A DNA stretch of 64,000 nt from Daejeonella sp. (GTDB lineage Bacteria; Bacteroidota; Bacteroidia; Sphingobacteriales; Sphingobacteriaceae), in NCBI RefSeq assembly GCF_030695525.1, contig NZ_JAUYSS010000032.1, positions 1 to 64,000 of the forward strand, given 5' to 3'. Positions 34,083 to 43,557 of this stretch are shown piece after piece. The translations under genes were made by a program, and so were the position numbers. Positions within the stretch are counted from its first letter, which is position 1. The number at the start of each line of letters is the position of its first letter. Below the pieces are notes generated by a model that was not told the DNA's origin, made no database searches, and saw nothing but the letters and a program-made list of their open reading frames with translations.

Positions 34083-34802
34083 TCAATATTGATTCAAGCG
34101 TCTTTGGCAATCGTTTTTATAATTTCTGCCAATGGGCAACTCCTTGCTACCAATCTCAATTTTACTTGAGTTAAAACTTTCAATCTTATTCACTGAAATG
34201 ATAAAGGAACGGTGTATTCTCAGGAACTCCTCCTCCGGGAGTAATTCCTCTAAGATGCTGATCTTTTGTTTGGAGATTAATTCTCTGTCTGTGAGTACTA
34301 CTTTTATATAATCTTTCTGGCTCTCTATCCACAAAATATCCTTCACATCTACTTTGACCATTTTTCTTTCAACCTTGAGATACAGAAATATATCCTGGTT
34401 TCTTGCAGGCATAATCCCGGTTTGAATATTCTGCCTTGAAGTAAAACCGAAATGTTCATAAACTTTCTCCATGGCTTTCAGGAAGCGGTCAAATGACACA
34501 GGTTTAAGCAAATAATCCAATGCATTCAGTTCGAACCCTTCAACTGCATAGTCGTGGTAAGCAGTAGTAAAAATTACTTTTGGTGGGTTTTTAAGACTTT
34601 TTAAAAGTTCAGTACCATTGAGTCCGGGCATTTTTACGTCAAGAAACATCAGATCAGCCTTTTTTTGTTGTAAAACATTGAATGCCTGTATACCATCCCC
34701 GCATTTTGCAATGATTTCAATATCACTAAAATTTTTGAGATAGGTTTCAATGACCTCTATGGCAAGAGGCTCATCATCAACAATCACTGTTCTTATTTTC
34801 AT
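34083..34802 (-). CDS. LytTR-family response regulator
   Basis: 239 residues. Receiver domain (1-120) with acidic pocket VDDEP, phosphoacceptor Asp55 in FLDVKMPG, Thr in TTAYHDYA and Lys in LLKPVSF. A LytTR DNA-binding domain follows (about 138-236): YLKVERKMVKVDVKDILWIES, FLRIHRSFIISVNKIESF, LPIGRNYK. It is translationally coupled to the kinase gene by a 4-nt ATGA overlap. Targets cannot be read from the sequence. Confidence 0.95.
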   Translation of the reverse strand: MKIRTVIVDDEPLAIEVIETYLKNFSDIEIIAKCGDGIQAFNVLQQKKADLMFLDVKMPGLNGTELLKSLKNPPKVIFTTAYHDYAVEGFELNALDYLLKPVSFDRFLKAMEKVYEHFGFTSRQNIQTGIMPARNQDIFLYLKVERKMVKVDVKDILWIESQKDYIKVVLTDRELISKQKISILEELLPEEEFLRIHRSFIISVNKIESFNSSKIEIGSKELPIGRNYKNDCQRRLNQY

Positions 34803-35902
34803 CGTAAAAAAACAATATGCTTATCCGTCTGAATCTCTAAAACTGCAAGGAACATATCCTGTTCGTCAAATAATTTCAAATCATAAGCATTAGGATATAA
34901 AATTTCGAGCCTCTTTTTTAAATTAGCAAGACCAATATTGCCTTTATTCTTTTCACTGCTTTCAGAAAAAGTTTCCGGTTTACTATTAGATATTTTAAGT
35001 TTCAAAATGTTACTTTTTATTGTCAGATCAATATTGACCCAGGCATCCCCCAGCTTTTCACCAACTCCATGTTTAAATGCATTCTCCACTAGCGGTAGCA
35101 TCAGCAGCGGGGCAATTTCAATATTATCAACATTGCCGCTTATGCTCAGGTTTAATTCAAGTCGGTTATCATACCTGATCTTTTCGAGCGCGATATAACT
35201 TTCAATTAGTTCTATTTCGCGTTTTAAAGCAATTGAATCTGTATTACATTCATAAAGCATGTAGCGTAGAATATCAGATAATCCCATTACTATAAATGGA
35301 GATTTGGGCGACATTTGGATAGTCAGAGAATACAGGTTATTGAGCGTATTGAATAGAAAATGAGGATGGATTTGCCCCTTTAGAAAGTTTAGTTCGGCTT
35401 CCATTGCTGCCTGCCTGCGTTCATACCACATTTTAAAAAACTTAATACTCAATGCAATCCAAATTATCAGGTTTGAGCCTTTGATTGCATTGACATAGTA
35501 ATAAGGTTTTTGAAGCTTATCAAAAAAATCACCTTCCATTTTATCCCAGATGAATTTGATATTCATTTCTTTCTGAATCCTGTATAAGTATGGATCCACA
35601 AAGAAAATATCAATCAGACGTGTAAAAAATCCGGTGACAAGAATAAGACCGATGAGTGATACGAAAAACCTGAGATATTTCCGGGTGTATAAATATTTAG
35701 GGATTAAATAATAGGCAAGAAAATAGAAATAGCCAATATGTACAGGCAGGTAAAAGAGATTGTTTCTTAATGGGATCAGATAATTGGGTTTATCCGCACC
35801 AAAATAGAAGGTAAGCAAGGCCAGTGCAATGATCCAGAATATGAGATGCTCAATAAGCCGCTTGAGTTTTGGTTTTGTTAAAAGTCTGTGATTGAGATTC
35901 AT
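34799..35902 (-). CDS. LytS-like sensor histidine kinase
   Basis: 367 residues from ATG 35902; an upstream TTG at 35968 would add 22 residues and is less likely. Four to five membrane helices occupy the first 160 residues. The HisKA_7TM/PF06580-type core has the phosphoacceptor His in QIHPHFLFNTLNNLYSL (His179), followed by an ATPase region with LPLVENAFKHGV and GNIGLANLKKRLEILYP. It partners the LytTR regulator encoded immediately downstream. No extracellular sensor domain is visible, so it probably senses a membrane signal. Confidence 0.93.
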   Translation of the reverse strand: MNLNHRLLTKPKLKRLIEHLIFWIIALALLTFYFGADKPNYLIPLRNNLFYLPVHIGYFYFLAYYLIPKYLYTRKYLRFFVSLIGLILVTGFFTRLIDIFFVDPYLYRIQKEMNIKFIWDKMEGDFFDKLQKPYYYVNAIKGSNLIIWIALSIKFFKMWYERRQAAMEAELNFLKGQIHPHFLFNTLNNLYSLTIQMSPKSPFIVMGLSDILRYMLYECNTDSIALKREIELIESYIALEKIRYDNRLELNLSISGNVDNIEIAPLLMLPLVENAFKHGVGEKLGDAWVNIDLTIKSNILKLKISNSKPETFSESSEKNKGNIGLANLKKRLEILYPNAYDLKLFDEQDMFLAVLEIQTDKHIVFLR

Positions 35903-36131
35903 ACCCAAAAATACTTTTTTATTAAATGTTGCAGAATGAGATAGGATGATTATCGATGTAAAGCTCAATTCTGTCGATAAACGACCTCCAGCACTGGTAT
36001 TTGGACCGTTTTTTTTGATAAACGGCTTTTAACCATCATATCAGGTTATTTAAATGGCTTCATTATGTCTGTGTCTGTATTTCTTTTTTTGAGATCGCAC
36101 AGAATACAATTTTGAATAAAATTTAATAAAG

Positions 36132-36458
36132 ATGAAAGCAAAAACAATAATTACAACAGCAGTACTGTTCTGTTCCATTCAGGTTGCAATAGCTCAGGAA
36201 ATTAAAAACGACAAGTCAAAGGGAACCTGGGTGGTTGAAAGCAATGTCATGAGTCCGAAGGATCAGGTGATTAAATTCTATAATTCCAGACAGGAATTGA
36301 TCTATCAGGAAGAAGTTAAAAATAAAAGAGTCCGGATAGAGAAAGAGAGGGTAAGACGTTCTCTTGACAAAGCTCTCAATTATGCACTGGTAAATGAGAA
36401 AGTACTTGAACGAGATAGTCTAACGGCATCATTAAGGCAGCTTAAAAGAGATAATTGA
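36132..36458 (+). CDS. Small exported protein of unknown function
   Basis: 108 residues. Sec signal ending AIAQ (residue 21). The mature part contains GTWVVESNVMSPKDQVIKFYN, QELIYQEEV and a charged helical region KRVRIEKERVRRSLDKAL. Similar short exported proteins are common in Sphingobacteriaceae. No function can be proposed. It starts about 230 bp upstream of and divergent from the kinase gene. Confidence 0.72.
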   Translation: MKAKTIITTAVLFCSIQVAIAQEIKNDKSKGTWVVESNVMSPKDQVIKFYNSRQELIYQEEVKNKRVRIEKERVRRSLDKALNYALVNEKVLERDSLTASLRQLKRDN

Positions 36459-36646
36459 AAATTGATTGTTTTTTTACCTCCTTATGGCAGAACCGGGGCA
36501 TTGAATCTTGTGTCTCATAGTATTTTACGGCTAAATTGATTGATATTTGTCTGGATATTTGATAATTGGAGTAAAGAAATACTTTCTCCGGAAAAGTGCA
36601 AATTGATCGGACACCTTTATTGGTGTGATTTATCTTAAAAATACCA

Positions 36647-37210
36647 ATGAATAAGAAGAAGATTGTCGTTGCAGTAACAGGAGCAAGTGGTTCAATTTAT
36701 GCAAAAGTTCTATTTGATAAATTAAAAGATCTGCAGGATCAGATTTCTGAAATTGGCATCATCATGTCTGATAATGCCAAAGATGTCTGGTTGCATGAAC
36801 TTGGGAATAAGGACTATTCATCCTATAATTTCAGGTTTTATGATAAACGTGATTTCATGGCTCCTTTTGCTTCGGGATCTGCCGGGTTTGATACAATGAT
36901 TGTCTGTCCATGCTCTATGGGGACATTGGGCCGTGTGGCAAGCGGTGTTTCGGATGATCTGATTACCCGTTCTGCAGATGTTATTCTTAAGGAAAGACGA
37001 AAATTGATCCTGCTGGTCAGGGAAACGCCATACAGCCTGATCCACATCAATAATATGAAAACGGTTACCGAAGCCGGTGGGATAATTTGTCCGGCAACTC
37101 CATCTTTTTACAGTCTCCCCAAAACTATTGAAGAAGTTGCCGCAACTGTGATTAACAGGGTGATCGATTTAGTGGGTTTTGATCATGATTCTTATCAGTG
37201 GGGAAAATAA
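36647..37210 (+). CDS. ubiX: UbiX-type flavin prenyltransferase
   Basis: 187 residues. Flavin-binding N-terminus KIVVAVTGASGSIYAKVL, the ASGSAGFDTMIVCPCSMGTLGRVASGVSDDLITR region (in parts) that binds FMN and dimethylallyl phosphate, and ERRKLILLVRETPYSLIH with the conserved RETP. These enzymes make prenylated FMN for UbiD-type decarboxylases. No ubiD gene is in the window. The length is normal. Confidence 0.92.
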   Translation: MNKKKIVVAVTGASGSIYAKVLFDKLKDLQDQISEIGIIMSDNAKDVWLHELGNKDYSSYNFRFYDKRDFMAPFASGSAGFDTMIVCPCSMGTLGRVASGVSDDLITRSADVILKERRKLILLVRETPYSLIHINNMKTVTEAGGIICPATPSFYSLPKTIEEVAATVINRVIDLVGFDHDSYQWGK

Positions 37211-37307
37211 ACTCTTTATTATAGCAGGTGACTTGCGAATTTATTGTGCATGACGCCTGGGTAAATTCGCAAGTCTAAATTCTGCTAATTACACAATCAC
37301 CGGTACT

Positions 37308-37342
37308 TTCAATTCTCAATTCTCAATTTTCAATTCTCTAAT
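37308..37342. repeat. 7-bp-period repeat array
   Basis: Five units: TTCAATT, CTCAATT, CTCAATT, TTCAATT, CTCTAAT. It ends 3 bp before the TAnnTTTG box of mtaB. Confidence 0.82.
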
Positions 37343-37345
37343 CCT

Positions 37346-37353
37346 TATCTTTG
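37346..37353 (+). promoter_or_regulatory. Probable -7 box of mtaB
   Basis: TATCTTTG followed by CA is a perfect TAnnTTTG element only 9 bp before the ATG at 37363, implying a nearly leaderless mRNA. It overlaps the alternative TTG start at 37351, which argues against that start. Confidence 0.5.
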
Positions 37354-37362
37354 CACCTCAAT

Positions 37363-38682
37363 ATGAATAAAAAGGTTGCATTTTATACACTGGGTTGTAA
37401 GCTGAACTTTTCAGAAAGTTCAGCAATCGGGCGTCAGTTTAATGATGCCGGTTTTGATACTGTATCTTTTACAGACAAGGCAGATGTATACCTGATCAAC
37501 ACTTGTTCAGTAACAGATCATGCTGATAAAAAATGCCGCAAAGTTGTTAAAGAGGCTTTAAAACATTCCCCAAATGCCTATATCGCCATTGTGGGTTGTT
37601 ATGCTCAGCTAAAACCACAGGAAATTTCTGAAATCCCGGGTGTTGATATTGTGCTCGGTGCTGCCGAAAAATTCAGAATTATTGAATACATCAGCGATTT
37701 AACCAAGCAGGAGAAAACGCAGGTATACAATCAGGATATTAGCGAAACAAGAGATTTTATTCCTTCATATTCAATAGGAGACAGGACCCGTACCTTTCTT
37801 AAGGTTCAGGATGGCTGCGATTATACCTGTTCATTCTGTACCATTCCTCTTGCCCGCGGATCGAGCAGAAGTGAAACAATTGAAAATGTCTTTCAGCAGG
37901 CGAATGAAATTGCCAGCTCGGGTGTGAAGGAAATTGTACTTACCGGTGTGAATCTTGGAGATTTTGGGATTCGAAATGGTCAGAGAGTGGATAAGTTTTT
38001 TGATCTGGTCAAGGCTCTTGATCAGGTTGAGGGAATTGATAGAATACGGATTTCTTCGATTGAACCCAATCTGTTGAGTAATGAGATCATCAAATTTGTT
38101 TCTTCATCAGGTAAATTTGTTCCACACTTTCATATACCTCTTCAATCAGGCAGTAATAAAATTTTGGGTTTGATGCGCAGACGATACAAACGCGAATTAT
38201 ATGCCGACCGGATTCAGGAAATAAAAAGACTAATGCCCGATTGTTGTATCGGGGTTGATGTTATTGTCGGATTTCCCGGTGAAACCAGAGATGATTTTAT
38301 TGAAACCTATAACTTTCTTAACGGGCTTGATGTTTCCTATTTACACGTATTTACTTATTCAGAACGTGAAAATACAGATGCAGTTAAGATGAGGGGTTCT
38401 GTTCCCGGTTCACAAAGAGCCGACAGGAGTAAAATGCTGCATATCCTTTCCGAGAAAAAACGCCGGGCGTTCTATGAAAGCCAGTTAGGAAAAATGGCAG
38501 AGGTGCTTTTTGAGGCGGATCATAAAAATGGTTTCATGCATGGATTTAGCCGTAATTATGTAAAAGTGAAAGCGCCATACGATCCTTTGATGATCAATGA
38601 AATGCGCTGGGTAAGATTGGAAAGTATTGCCGCTGATGGTGATATGGAAATTTCTGAACTGGCAGAATCCTTTGTTCATTGA
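37363..38682 (+). CDS. mtaB: tRNA ms2t6A methylthiotransferase MtaB
   Basis: 439 residues from ATG 37363. The N-terminal UPF0004 domain has cluster cysteines in TLGCKLN, INTCSVT and VGCYAQ. The radical SAM core has CDYTCSFCTIPLARG (CxxxCxxC), and TRAM-like residues close the C-terminus. VTDHADKKCRK and the short TRAM region place it in the MtaB rather than the MiaB or RimO branch. It methylthiolates t6A37 of ANN-decoding tRNAs. Confidence 0.92.
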   Translation: MNKKVAFYTLGCKLNFSESSAIGRQFNDAGFDTVSFTDKADVYLINTCSVTDHADKKCRKVVKEALKHSPNAYIAIVGCYAQLKPQEISEIPGVDIVLGAAEKFRIIEYISDLTKQEKTQVYNQDISETRDFIPSYSIGDRTRTFLKVQDGCDYTCSFCTIPLARGSSRSETIENVFQQANEIASSGVKEIVLTGVNLGDFGIRNGQRVDKFFDLVKALDQVEGIDRIRISSIEPNLLSNEIIKFVSSSGKFVPHFHIPLQSGSNKILGLMRRRYKRELYADRIQEIKRLMPDCCIGVDVIVGFPGETRDDFIETYNFLNGLDVSYLHVFTYSERENTDAVKMRGSVPGSQRADRSKMLHILSEKKRRAFYESQLGKMAEVLFEADHKNGFMHGFSRNYVKVKAPYDPLMINEMRWVRLESIAADGDMEISELAESFVH

Positions 38683-38778
38683 ACACTCGGTCTTTCTGGC
38701 CTTGTTTTCTTATTCCTGTATTAATTCTTTAGCTTTTTATTAACATTGTAAATTCTAACAAGATTGTATATTTAGCCT

Positions 38779-39948
38779 ATGTTTCCAACCATAACCCACC
38801 TCATTGAATATTTAACAGGTATCAATATACCGCTACCAATTCAAACTTTCGGATTTTTTGTTGCTATTGCTTTTGCAGCGGGTTACTGGGCGCTTTCTCA
38901 GGAGTTTAAAAGAAAGGAAAAACTCGGACTTGTACTGCCTTTTACCCGTGAAGTCAGGGTAGGAGAGCCTGCAAGTACTCAGGAACTGGTATTCAACGGA
39001 ATATTTGGGTTTTTAGTAGGTTATAAACTTCTGGATGGATTATTAAACTATTCCGCCTTTGTTGCCAATCCTCAGAGTTTTATTTTATCATCCAGAGGAA
39101 GTTTTCTTGGAGGATTGTTATTGGCTGGTTTATTCATCTACTGGGCTTATACAGAAAAGAAAAAGGAGCAGCTGACTCAGCCAAAAATTGTCAAAGAACT
39201 GGTTCATCCATATCAGATCATGGGTACATTGCTGATGTGGGCAGCCATATGGGGTTTCCTTGGCGCTAAAATATTCCATAATCTGGAGTACTGGGATGAT
39301 TTTATTCAGGATCCGATCGGCGGACTATTGTCCTTTAGTGGTTTAACCTTTTATGGAGGTTTGATTATGGGCGGGGCTGCGGTGATTTATCATGCCAATA
39401 AGTATGGTATCAAATGGATTCACATGCTGGATATCGCCGGTCCGGGAATGATGCTAGCCTATGCGGTTGGGCGTATTGGATGTCATCTGTCGGGTGATGG
39501 CGATTGGGGGATAGAAAACCTTGCCCCAAAACCATCCTGGTTAAGCTGGGCTCCTGATTGGGTTTGGGCCTTTAAATATCCTCATAATGTGGTTAACAGC
39601 GGTGTTCCAATACCCGGTTGTACCGGCCCTTTTTGTAATGAACTTCCTTTTCCAGTCTTCCCTACACCATTCTATGAAGTAGTTATGGGTCTGTTCATAT
39701 TTGCACTTTTATGGGGATTCAGGCATAAAATTAAAATAGCTGGGCTCATGTGGTCATTTTACCTGATATTTAACGGACTGGAACGTTTCCTTATTGAAAC
39801 TATACGTGTAAATTCTGAATACCATGCCTTTGGTCTTGCTTTTACTCAGGCCGAGATGATATCTACCATTCTGATTTTGTTGGGTATTGCCGGTATATTC
39901 TGGTCCTTAAAGAATGCTGACAAATATTCATTGCCAATAAAATCCTGA
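38779..39948 (+). CDS. lgt: Prolipoprotein diacylglyceryl transferase
   Basis: 389 residues, polytopic. Family motifs are present: [32 protein letters not shown], the Lgt signature [18 protein letters not shown], and [14 protein letters not shown] near the end. It is longer than the roughly 290-residue enterobacterial enzyme because of insertions in periplasmic loops (for example residues 250-300). It transfers diacylglycerol to the lipobox Cys of prolipoproteins, of which this window encodes several. Confidence 0.93.
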   Translation: MFPTITHLIEYLTGINIPLPIQTFGFFVAIAFAAGYWALSQEFKRKEKLGLVLPFTREVRVGEPASTQELVFNGIFGFLVGYKLLDGLLNYSAFVANPQSFILSSRGSFLGGLLLAGLFIYWAYTEKKKEQLTQPKIVKELVHPYQIMGTLLMWAAIWGFLGAKIFHNLEYWDDFIQDPIGGLLSFSGLTFYGGLIMGGAAVIYHANKYGIKWIHMLDIAGPGMMLAYAVGRIGCHLSGDGDWGIENLAPKPSWLSWAPDWVWAFKYPHNVVNSGVPIPGCTGPFCNELPFPVFPTPFYEVVMGLFIFALLWGFRHKIKIAGLMWSFYLIFNGLERFLIETIRVNSEYHAFGLAFTQAEMISTILILLGIAGIFWSLKNADKYSLPIKS

Positions 39949-39951
39949 CCC

Positions 39952-40758
39952 ATGGATCTTCCAAAACTCACAGCTGGTGTAATAGCCTTATCCAAAGAAG
40001 TTGGTGAATTTATCAGAAGGGAGGCTCTGGTCTTCGAGCTTGAACGTGTCGAGTACAAGGGCCTTCATGATATGGTTTCCTATGTTGATAAAACCGCAGA
40101 AATAAGTATTGTTAAAGGCCTGAAGGCTTTGCTTCCTGAAGCCGGATTTGTAACGGAAGAAAAAACCGCCACCATTACCGGTGAGAAATACGATTGGATT
40201 ATTGACCCACTCGACGGAACAACAAACTTTATACACGGGCTTCCTACTTATTCAATCAGTATTGCCCTGCAATGTAATAATGAACTCATTCTGGGAGTGG
40301 TTTATGAGATAAACAGAGACGAATGTTTTTCAGCCTGGAAAAATGGGGGTGCGTACCTCAATAATAAACGAATCAGGGTATCAAAAGCTTCCCCGATTGA
40401 AAATACATTGCTTGCAACCGGTTTTCCTTATTATGAATTTGGAAAACTTGATGCCTATCTTGCTGTTTTAAAGGAACTAATGCAACGATGCCATGGGGTC
40501 AGAAGAATTGGTTCTGCTGCCATCGACCTTGCCTATGTAGCCTGTGGAAGGTTTGATGGTTATTTTGAATTTAATCTTAATTCGTATGATGTAGCTGCAG
40601 GGATGGTTTTGGTTAGGGAGGCAGGTGGTGAAATATTTGATTTTTCAGGTGGAAATGATAGTATTGAAAAAAGAGAAATGGTGGCAACCAATGGATTGAT
40701 CTCTGCTGAATTACTTTTTATATTAGAGGATAAATTTACTTCGTTTGATATAGATTAA
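39952..40758 (+). CDS. Inositol monophosphatase family protein
   Basis: 268 residues. Metal-binding motifs: EEKTA (Glu near 65), IIDPLDGTTNFIHGLPTYSI, and the C-terminal SYDVAAGMVLVREAGG. This is the SuhB/inositol-1-phosphatase layout of normal length. It dephosphorylates inositol-1-phosphate or similar sugar phosphates with Mg2+. It starts 3 bp after lgt, so the two are probably co-transcribed. Confidence 0.93.
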   Translation: MDLPKLTAGVIALSKEVGEFIRREALVFELERVEYKGLHDMVSYVDKTAEISIVKGLKALLPEAGFVTEEKTATITGEKYDWIIDPLDGTTNFIHGLPTYSISIALQCNNELILGVVYEINRDECFSAWKNGGAYLNNKRIRVSKASPIENTLLATGFPYYEFGKLDAYLAVLKELMQRCHGVRRIGSAAIDLAYVACGRFDGYFEFNLNSYDVAAGMVLVREAGGEIFDFSGGNDSIEKREMVATNGLISAELLFILEDKFTSFDID

Positions 40759-40825
40759 AACGATCCTTAGTATTTAATAATGGAGTTATCCCATTCACAT
40801 TGTCACAATTAATAAATTAATCATC

Positions 40826-41293
40826 ATGTCAACGACAAAAAAAATCCTGATTGTCCTTTTAGCGATATTTATAATTATTCAATTCTTCAGGCCTGAAAAG
40901 AATCAGTCGATTGCCGAAAGTCCAAATGATATTTTTGCTCATTATCAGGCATCTGAGAATACGAAACAACTCATTCATACTTCGTGCTATGATTGTCATT
41001 CCAACAATACGGTATATCCCTGGTATGCCGAAATACAGCCGGTGGCCTGGTGGCTTGCTGATCACGTTAATGAAGGTAAATCTGAATTGAATTTTTCTGA
41101 ATTTGCGAGCTATTCCCCTAAAAAAGGAGACCATAAGTTGGAGGAACTTGTTGAAATGATTAAAGAAGAGGAGATGCCACTTAAGTCTTATACTCTGATA
41201 CATGGTGATGCCAGATTATCTGATGTGCAGCGTGATGAATTATCCAAATGGGCAGAAGAAGTTAGAGCCCTGATTCAGCCCAACATCAAGTGA
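40826..41293 (+). CDS. Membrane-anchored haem-binding domain protein
   Basis: 155 residues. One N-terminal membrane helix (about 6-20) followed by a haem-binding domain (Haem_bd, PF14376 type) with CYDCH (Cys54, Cys57, His58), NNTVYPWYAEIQPVAWWLADHV, and the characteristic MPLKSYTLIHGDARLSDVQR. It is probably a periplasm-facing cytochrome-like protein. Function is not known beyond haem binding. Confidence 0.9.
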   Translation: MSTTKKILIVLLAIFIIIQFFRPEKNQSIAESPNDIFAHYQASENTKQLIHTSCYDCHSNNTVYPWYAEIQPVAWWLADHVNEGKSELNFSEFASYSPKKGDHKLEELVEMIKEEEMPLKSYTLIHGDARLSDVQRDELSKWAEEVRALIQPNIK

Positions 41294-41300
41294 TTTAGAT

Positions 41301-41335
41301 ATCAGACCTCAGACCTCAGACAACAGAAAACTGAA
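41301..41335. repeat. 7-bp-period repeat array at a convergent junction
   Basis: Units ATCAGAC, CTCAGAC, CTCAGAC, AACAGAA, AACTGAA run from just after the haem-protein stop into the terminator. CTCAGAC is the reverse complement of GTCTGAG, a unit of the array at 43430-43541. Confidence 0.78.
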
Positions 41336-41370
41336 AATCCCCTCTTCAGATCATATCCGAAGAGGGGATT
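41336..41370. terminator. Bidirectional intrinsic terminator
   Basis: Perfect 12-bp stem AATCCCCTCTTC (41336-41347) and GAAGAGGGGATT (41359-41370) with an 11-nt loop between convergent genes. Confidence 0.88.
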
Positions 41371-41391
41371 TCATTTAGGAAATATTATTAT

Positions 41392-41961
41392 TTATAGAGC
41401 TTCCGAAACTACCTCAGTTACTTCAGGAACCATACGTTTTAAAAGGTTCTCAATACCTGATTTAAGTGTAATTGTTGATGAAGGGCATCCACTGCACGAA
41501 CCACGTAACTCAACAGTAACTATACCTTCTTTAAATGATCTGTAACTGATTGCACCGCCATCCTGCTCAACTGCCGGACGAACATAATCATGTAATATCT
41601 GTTGTATTTTTATTTCAGTTTCTGAACCTTCAAAACTCGCAAGAGCTTCTTCCTTCTCAACGATATTAAGTTCAGATTCAACGGCTCCTTTTACAAATTC
41701 TTTTAATATTGGCTCAATATCCTGCCAGTCGGCAGTTTCAGCTTTAGTGATCGTTACGAAATTACTAGCAAAAAATACACCCGTAACGAAATTGAATTTA
41801 AAAAGCTCGCGTGCAAAATGTGATTTCTCTGCACTTTCCCTATTTGGAAAGTCAATACTATTATTGGTAAGTAATTTATTAACCAGAAACTTACGGGTAG
41901 CAGGATTTGGAGTAATTTCAGTATATACGTTTGTTGTTGAAGTTGCAGTGCTCATATTCAT
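41392..41961 (-). CDS. NifU-family iron-sulfur carrier (Nfu type)
   Basis: 189 residues. An Nfu N-terminal domain (EITPNPATRKFLVNKLL to about residue 85) and a NifU C-terminal domain with the cluster-binding CSGCPSST motif near residue 160 and GIENLLKRMVPEV. Proteins of this layout receive Fe-S clusters and pass them to target apoproteins in the cytoplasm. A perfect TAAATTTG box lies 12 bp upstream. Confidence 0.94.
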   Translation of the reverse strand: MNMSTATSTTNVYTEITPNPATRKFLVNKLLTNNSIDFPNRESAEKSHFARELFKFNFVTGVFFASNFVTITKAETADWQDIEPILKEFVKGAVESELNIVEKEEALASFEGSETEIKIQQILHDYVRPAVEQDGGAISYRSFKEGIVTVELRGSCSGCPSSTITLKSGIENLLKRMVPEVTEVVSEAL

Positions 41962-41972
41962 GTATTTATATA

Positions 41973-41980
41973 CAAATTTA
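41973..41980 (-). promoter_or_regulatory. Probable -7 box of the NifU-family gene
   Basis: Minus-strand TAAATTTG matches TAnnTTTG exactly, 12 bp before the ATG, implying a very short leader. No -33 TTTG is visible. Confidence 0.4.
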
Positions 41981-42014
41981 CTAATTTTTAAATTACTGAA
42001 CTTCTGAATTGAAG

Positions 42015-43379
42015 TTATGACACATGAATGACTGCTTGTATTCCAGTATAATTAGAGGGAGAAATAGCCTTCAATTCTTGTTTAACTTCATCTGATATGT
42101 CAAGTTTGTCAACAAATTCAGCAATGGTGTCTTTATTAATTTGCTGATTGGTCCGGGTAAGGTCTTTTAAGGCCTCATATGGATTAGGATAAGCTTCGCG
42201 ACGCAAAATGGTTTGTATTGCTTCAGCAACGACTGCCCAGTTTGATTCGAGATCAGCCTGAATACTAGCTTCATTGAGTAATAACTTTTTAAATCCTCTC
42301 AGGGTTGATTTTATTGCAATCAGGGTATGCGCGACTGGTACTCCAATATTTCTGAGAACGGTAGAGTCAGTTAGATCCCGCTGAAGCCTGGAAACAGGGA
42401 GTTTTGCTGCTAAATGCTCAAATACTGCATTTGCCAGCCCCAGGTTACCTTCAGAATTTTCAAAATCGATAGGATTTACCTTATGGGGCATTGCAGATGA
42501 ACCTACTTCTCCTGCTTTGATCTGTTGCTTAAAGTAATTCATTGAAATATAAGACCAGATGTCTCTGTTCAGATCTATCAAAATACTGTTTATTCGCTTA
42601 AGGGCATCACAATGCGCCGCAAAATTATCGTAATGCTCGATTTGCGTTGTATACTGAGAACGGTTTAATTTCAAGCGATCATTCACAAACTTATTTGCAA
42701 AATCTGTCCAGTCAATATCAGGGTAGGCGACATGGTGCGCATTAAAATTTCCAGTTGCTCCACCGAATTTAGCGGAAAATGGGATCGATTTCAATTGCTC
42801 TACCTGGGTTTCAATCCGCTCAACGAAGACCTGCAGTTCCTTTCCCAGAAGGGTTGGAGATGCCGGCTGACCATGGGTATGAGCAAGCATAGGTATGTCA
42901 GACCACTCTGAAACTCTAGCCTTTAAATGATCCAATAACTCGTTTAGTGCAGGGAGATAGGATGATTGCACAGAAAGTTTAAATGAATGAGGTATTGCGG
43001 TATTATTAATATCCTGAGAAGTCAGGCCGAAATGAATAAATTCTTTAAACTCATTTAAACCTGTTTCATTAAACTTGTCTTTTATGAAATATTCCACCGC
43101 TTTTACATCATGGTTGGTTGTTTTTTCTATTTCTTTAACCGCCCTGGCATCGGCTTCAGTAAAATTTAAATAAACAGATCTCAACACTTCGAACTTACTT
43201 TTATCGAATTTTTTTAATTGTGGTAAGGGCAACTCGCACAATGAGATAAAATACTCCACTTCTACATAAACCCTAAACTTGATTAAAGCAGCTTCAGAAA
43301 AGAAATCAGATAATTCTTTAGTAGAATTATGATAGCGTCCATCTATCGGAGAAATGGTAGATAATGGAGAAAAGTTCAT
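42015..43379 (-). CDS. purB: Adenylosuccinate lyase
   Basis: 454 residues. Fumarase/aspartase superfamily signatures: HFGLTSQDINNTA, AHTHGQPASPTLLGKEL, and the flexible catalytic loop GSSAMPHKVNPIDFENSEGN. Length and N-terminal SPIDGRY are as in PurB. It acts twice in purine synthesis, on SAICAR and adenylosuccinate. It is not next to purE or purK here. Confidence 0.97.
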   Translation of the reverse strand: MNFSPLSTISPIDGRYHNSTKELSDFFSEAALIKFRVYVEVEYFISLCELPLPQLKKFDKSKFEVLRSVYLNFTEADARAVKEIEKTTNHDVKAVEYFIKDKFNETGLNEFKEFIHFGLTSQDINNTAIPHSFKLSVQSSYLPALNELLDHLKARVSEWSDIPMLAHTHGQPASPTLLGKELQVFVERIETQVEQLKSIPFSAKFGGATGNFNAHHVAYPDIDWTDFANKFVNDRLKLNRSQYTTQIEHYDNFAAHCDALKRINSILIDLNRDIWSYISMNYFKQQIKAGEVGSSAMPHKVNPIDFENSEGNLGLANAVFEHLAAKLPVSRLQRDLTDSTVLRNIGVPVAHTLIAIKSTLRGFKKLLLNEASIQADLESNWAVVAEAIQTILRREAYPNPYEALKDLTRTNQQINKDTIAEFVDKLDISDEVKQELKAISPSNYTGIQAVIHVS

Positions 43380-43429
43380 ATCGAGATTTTTTGCGAAGTT
43401 ACGATTTTTATTTATTGTCTGAGGTTAGC

Positions 43430-43541
43430 GTATGAGGTCTGAGGTCTGTGGTATGAGATCTGAGGTATGAGATCTGAGGTATGAGGTATGAGGTATGACT
43501 TCCGACCTCAGGCTTCCGACTTCCGACCTCCGATCTCATTA
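43430..43541. repeat. Sixteen-unit 7-bp-period repeat array upstream of tetR
   Basis: In register from 43430: GTATGAG, GTCTGAG, GTCTGTG, GTATGAG, ATCTGAG, GTATGAG, ATCTGAG, three GTATGA(G/C), then TTCCGAC, CTCAGGC, TTCCGAC, TTCCGAC, CTCCGAT, CTCATTA. The first ten units are purine-rich and the last six pyrimidine-rich, so the array has an internal strand switch. It is the largest of the heptad arrays here. Confidence 0.85.
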
Positions 43542-43557
43542 AATTTAAATATTTTTT

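Noticed and set aside
36647-37210. Phenolic-acid decarboxylation operon with ubiX
   Set aside because: No ubiD-type decarboxylase gene is in the window; the prenyltransferase stands alone.
38745-38774. ATTG-N18-TATATTTA promoter for lgt
   Set aside because: The -7-like box ends only 4 bp before the ATG, too close for a normal transcription start, and both elements deviate from consensus.
43430-43541. Possible CRISPR array
   Set aside because: The units are 7 bp with no spacers and no cas genes are in the window; it is a short tandem repeat array.
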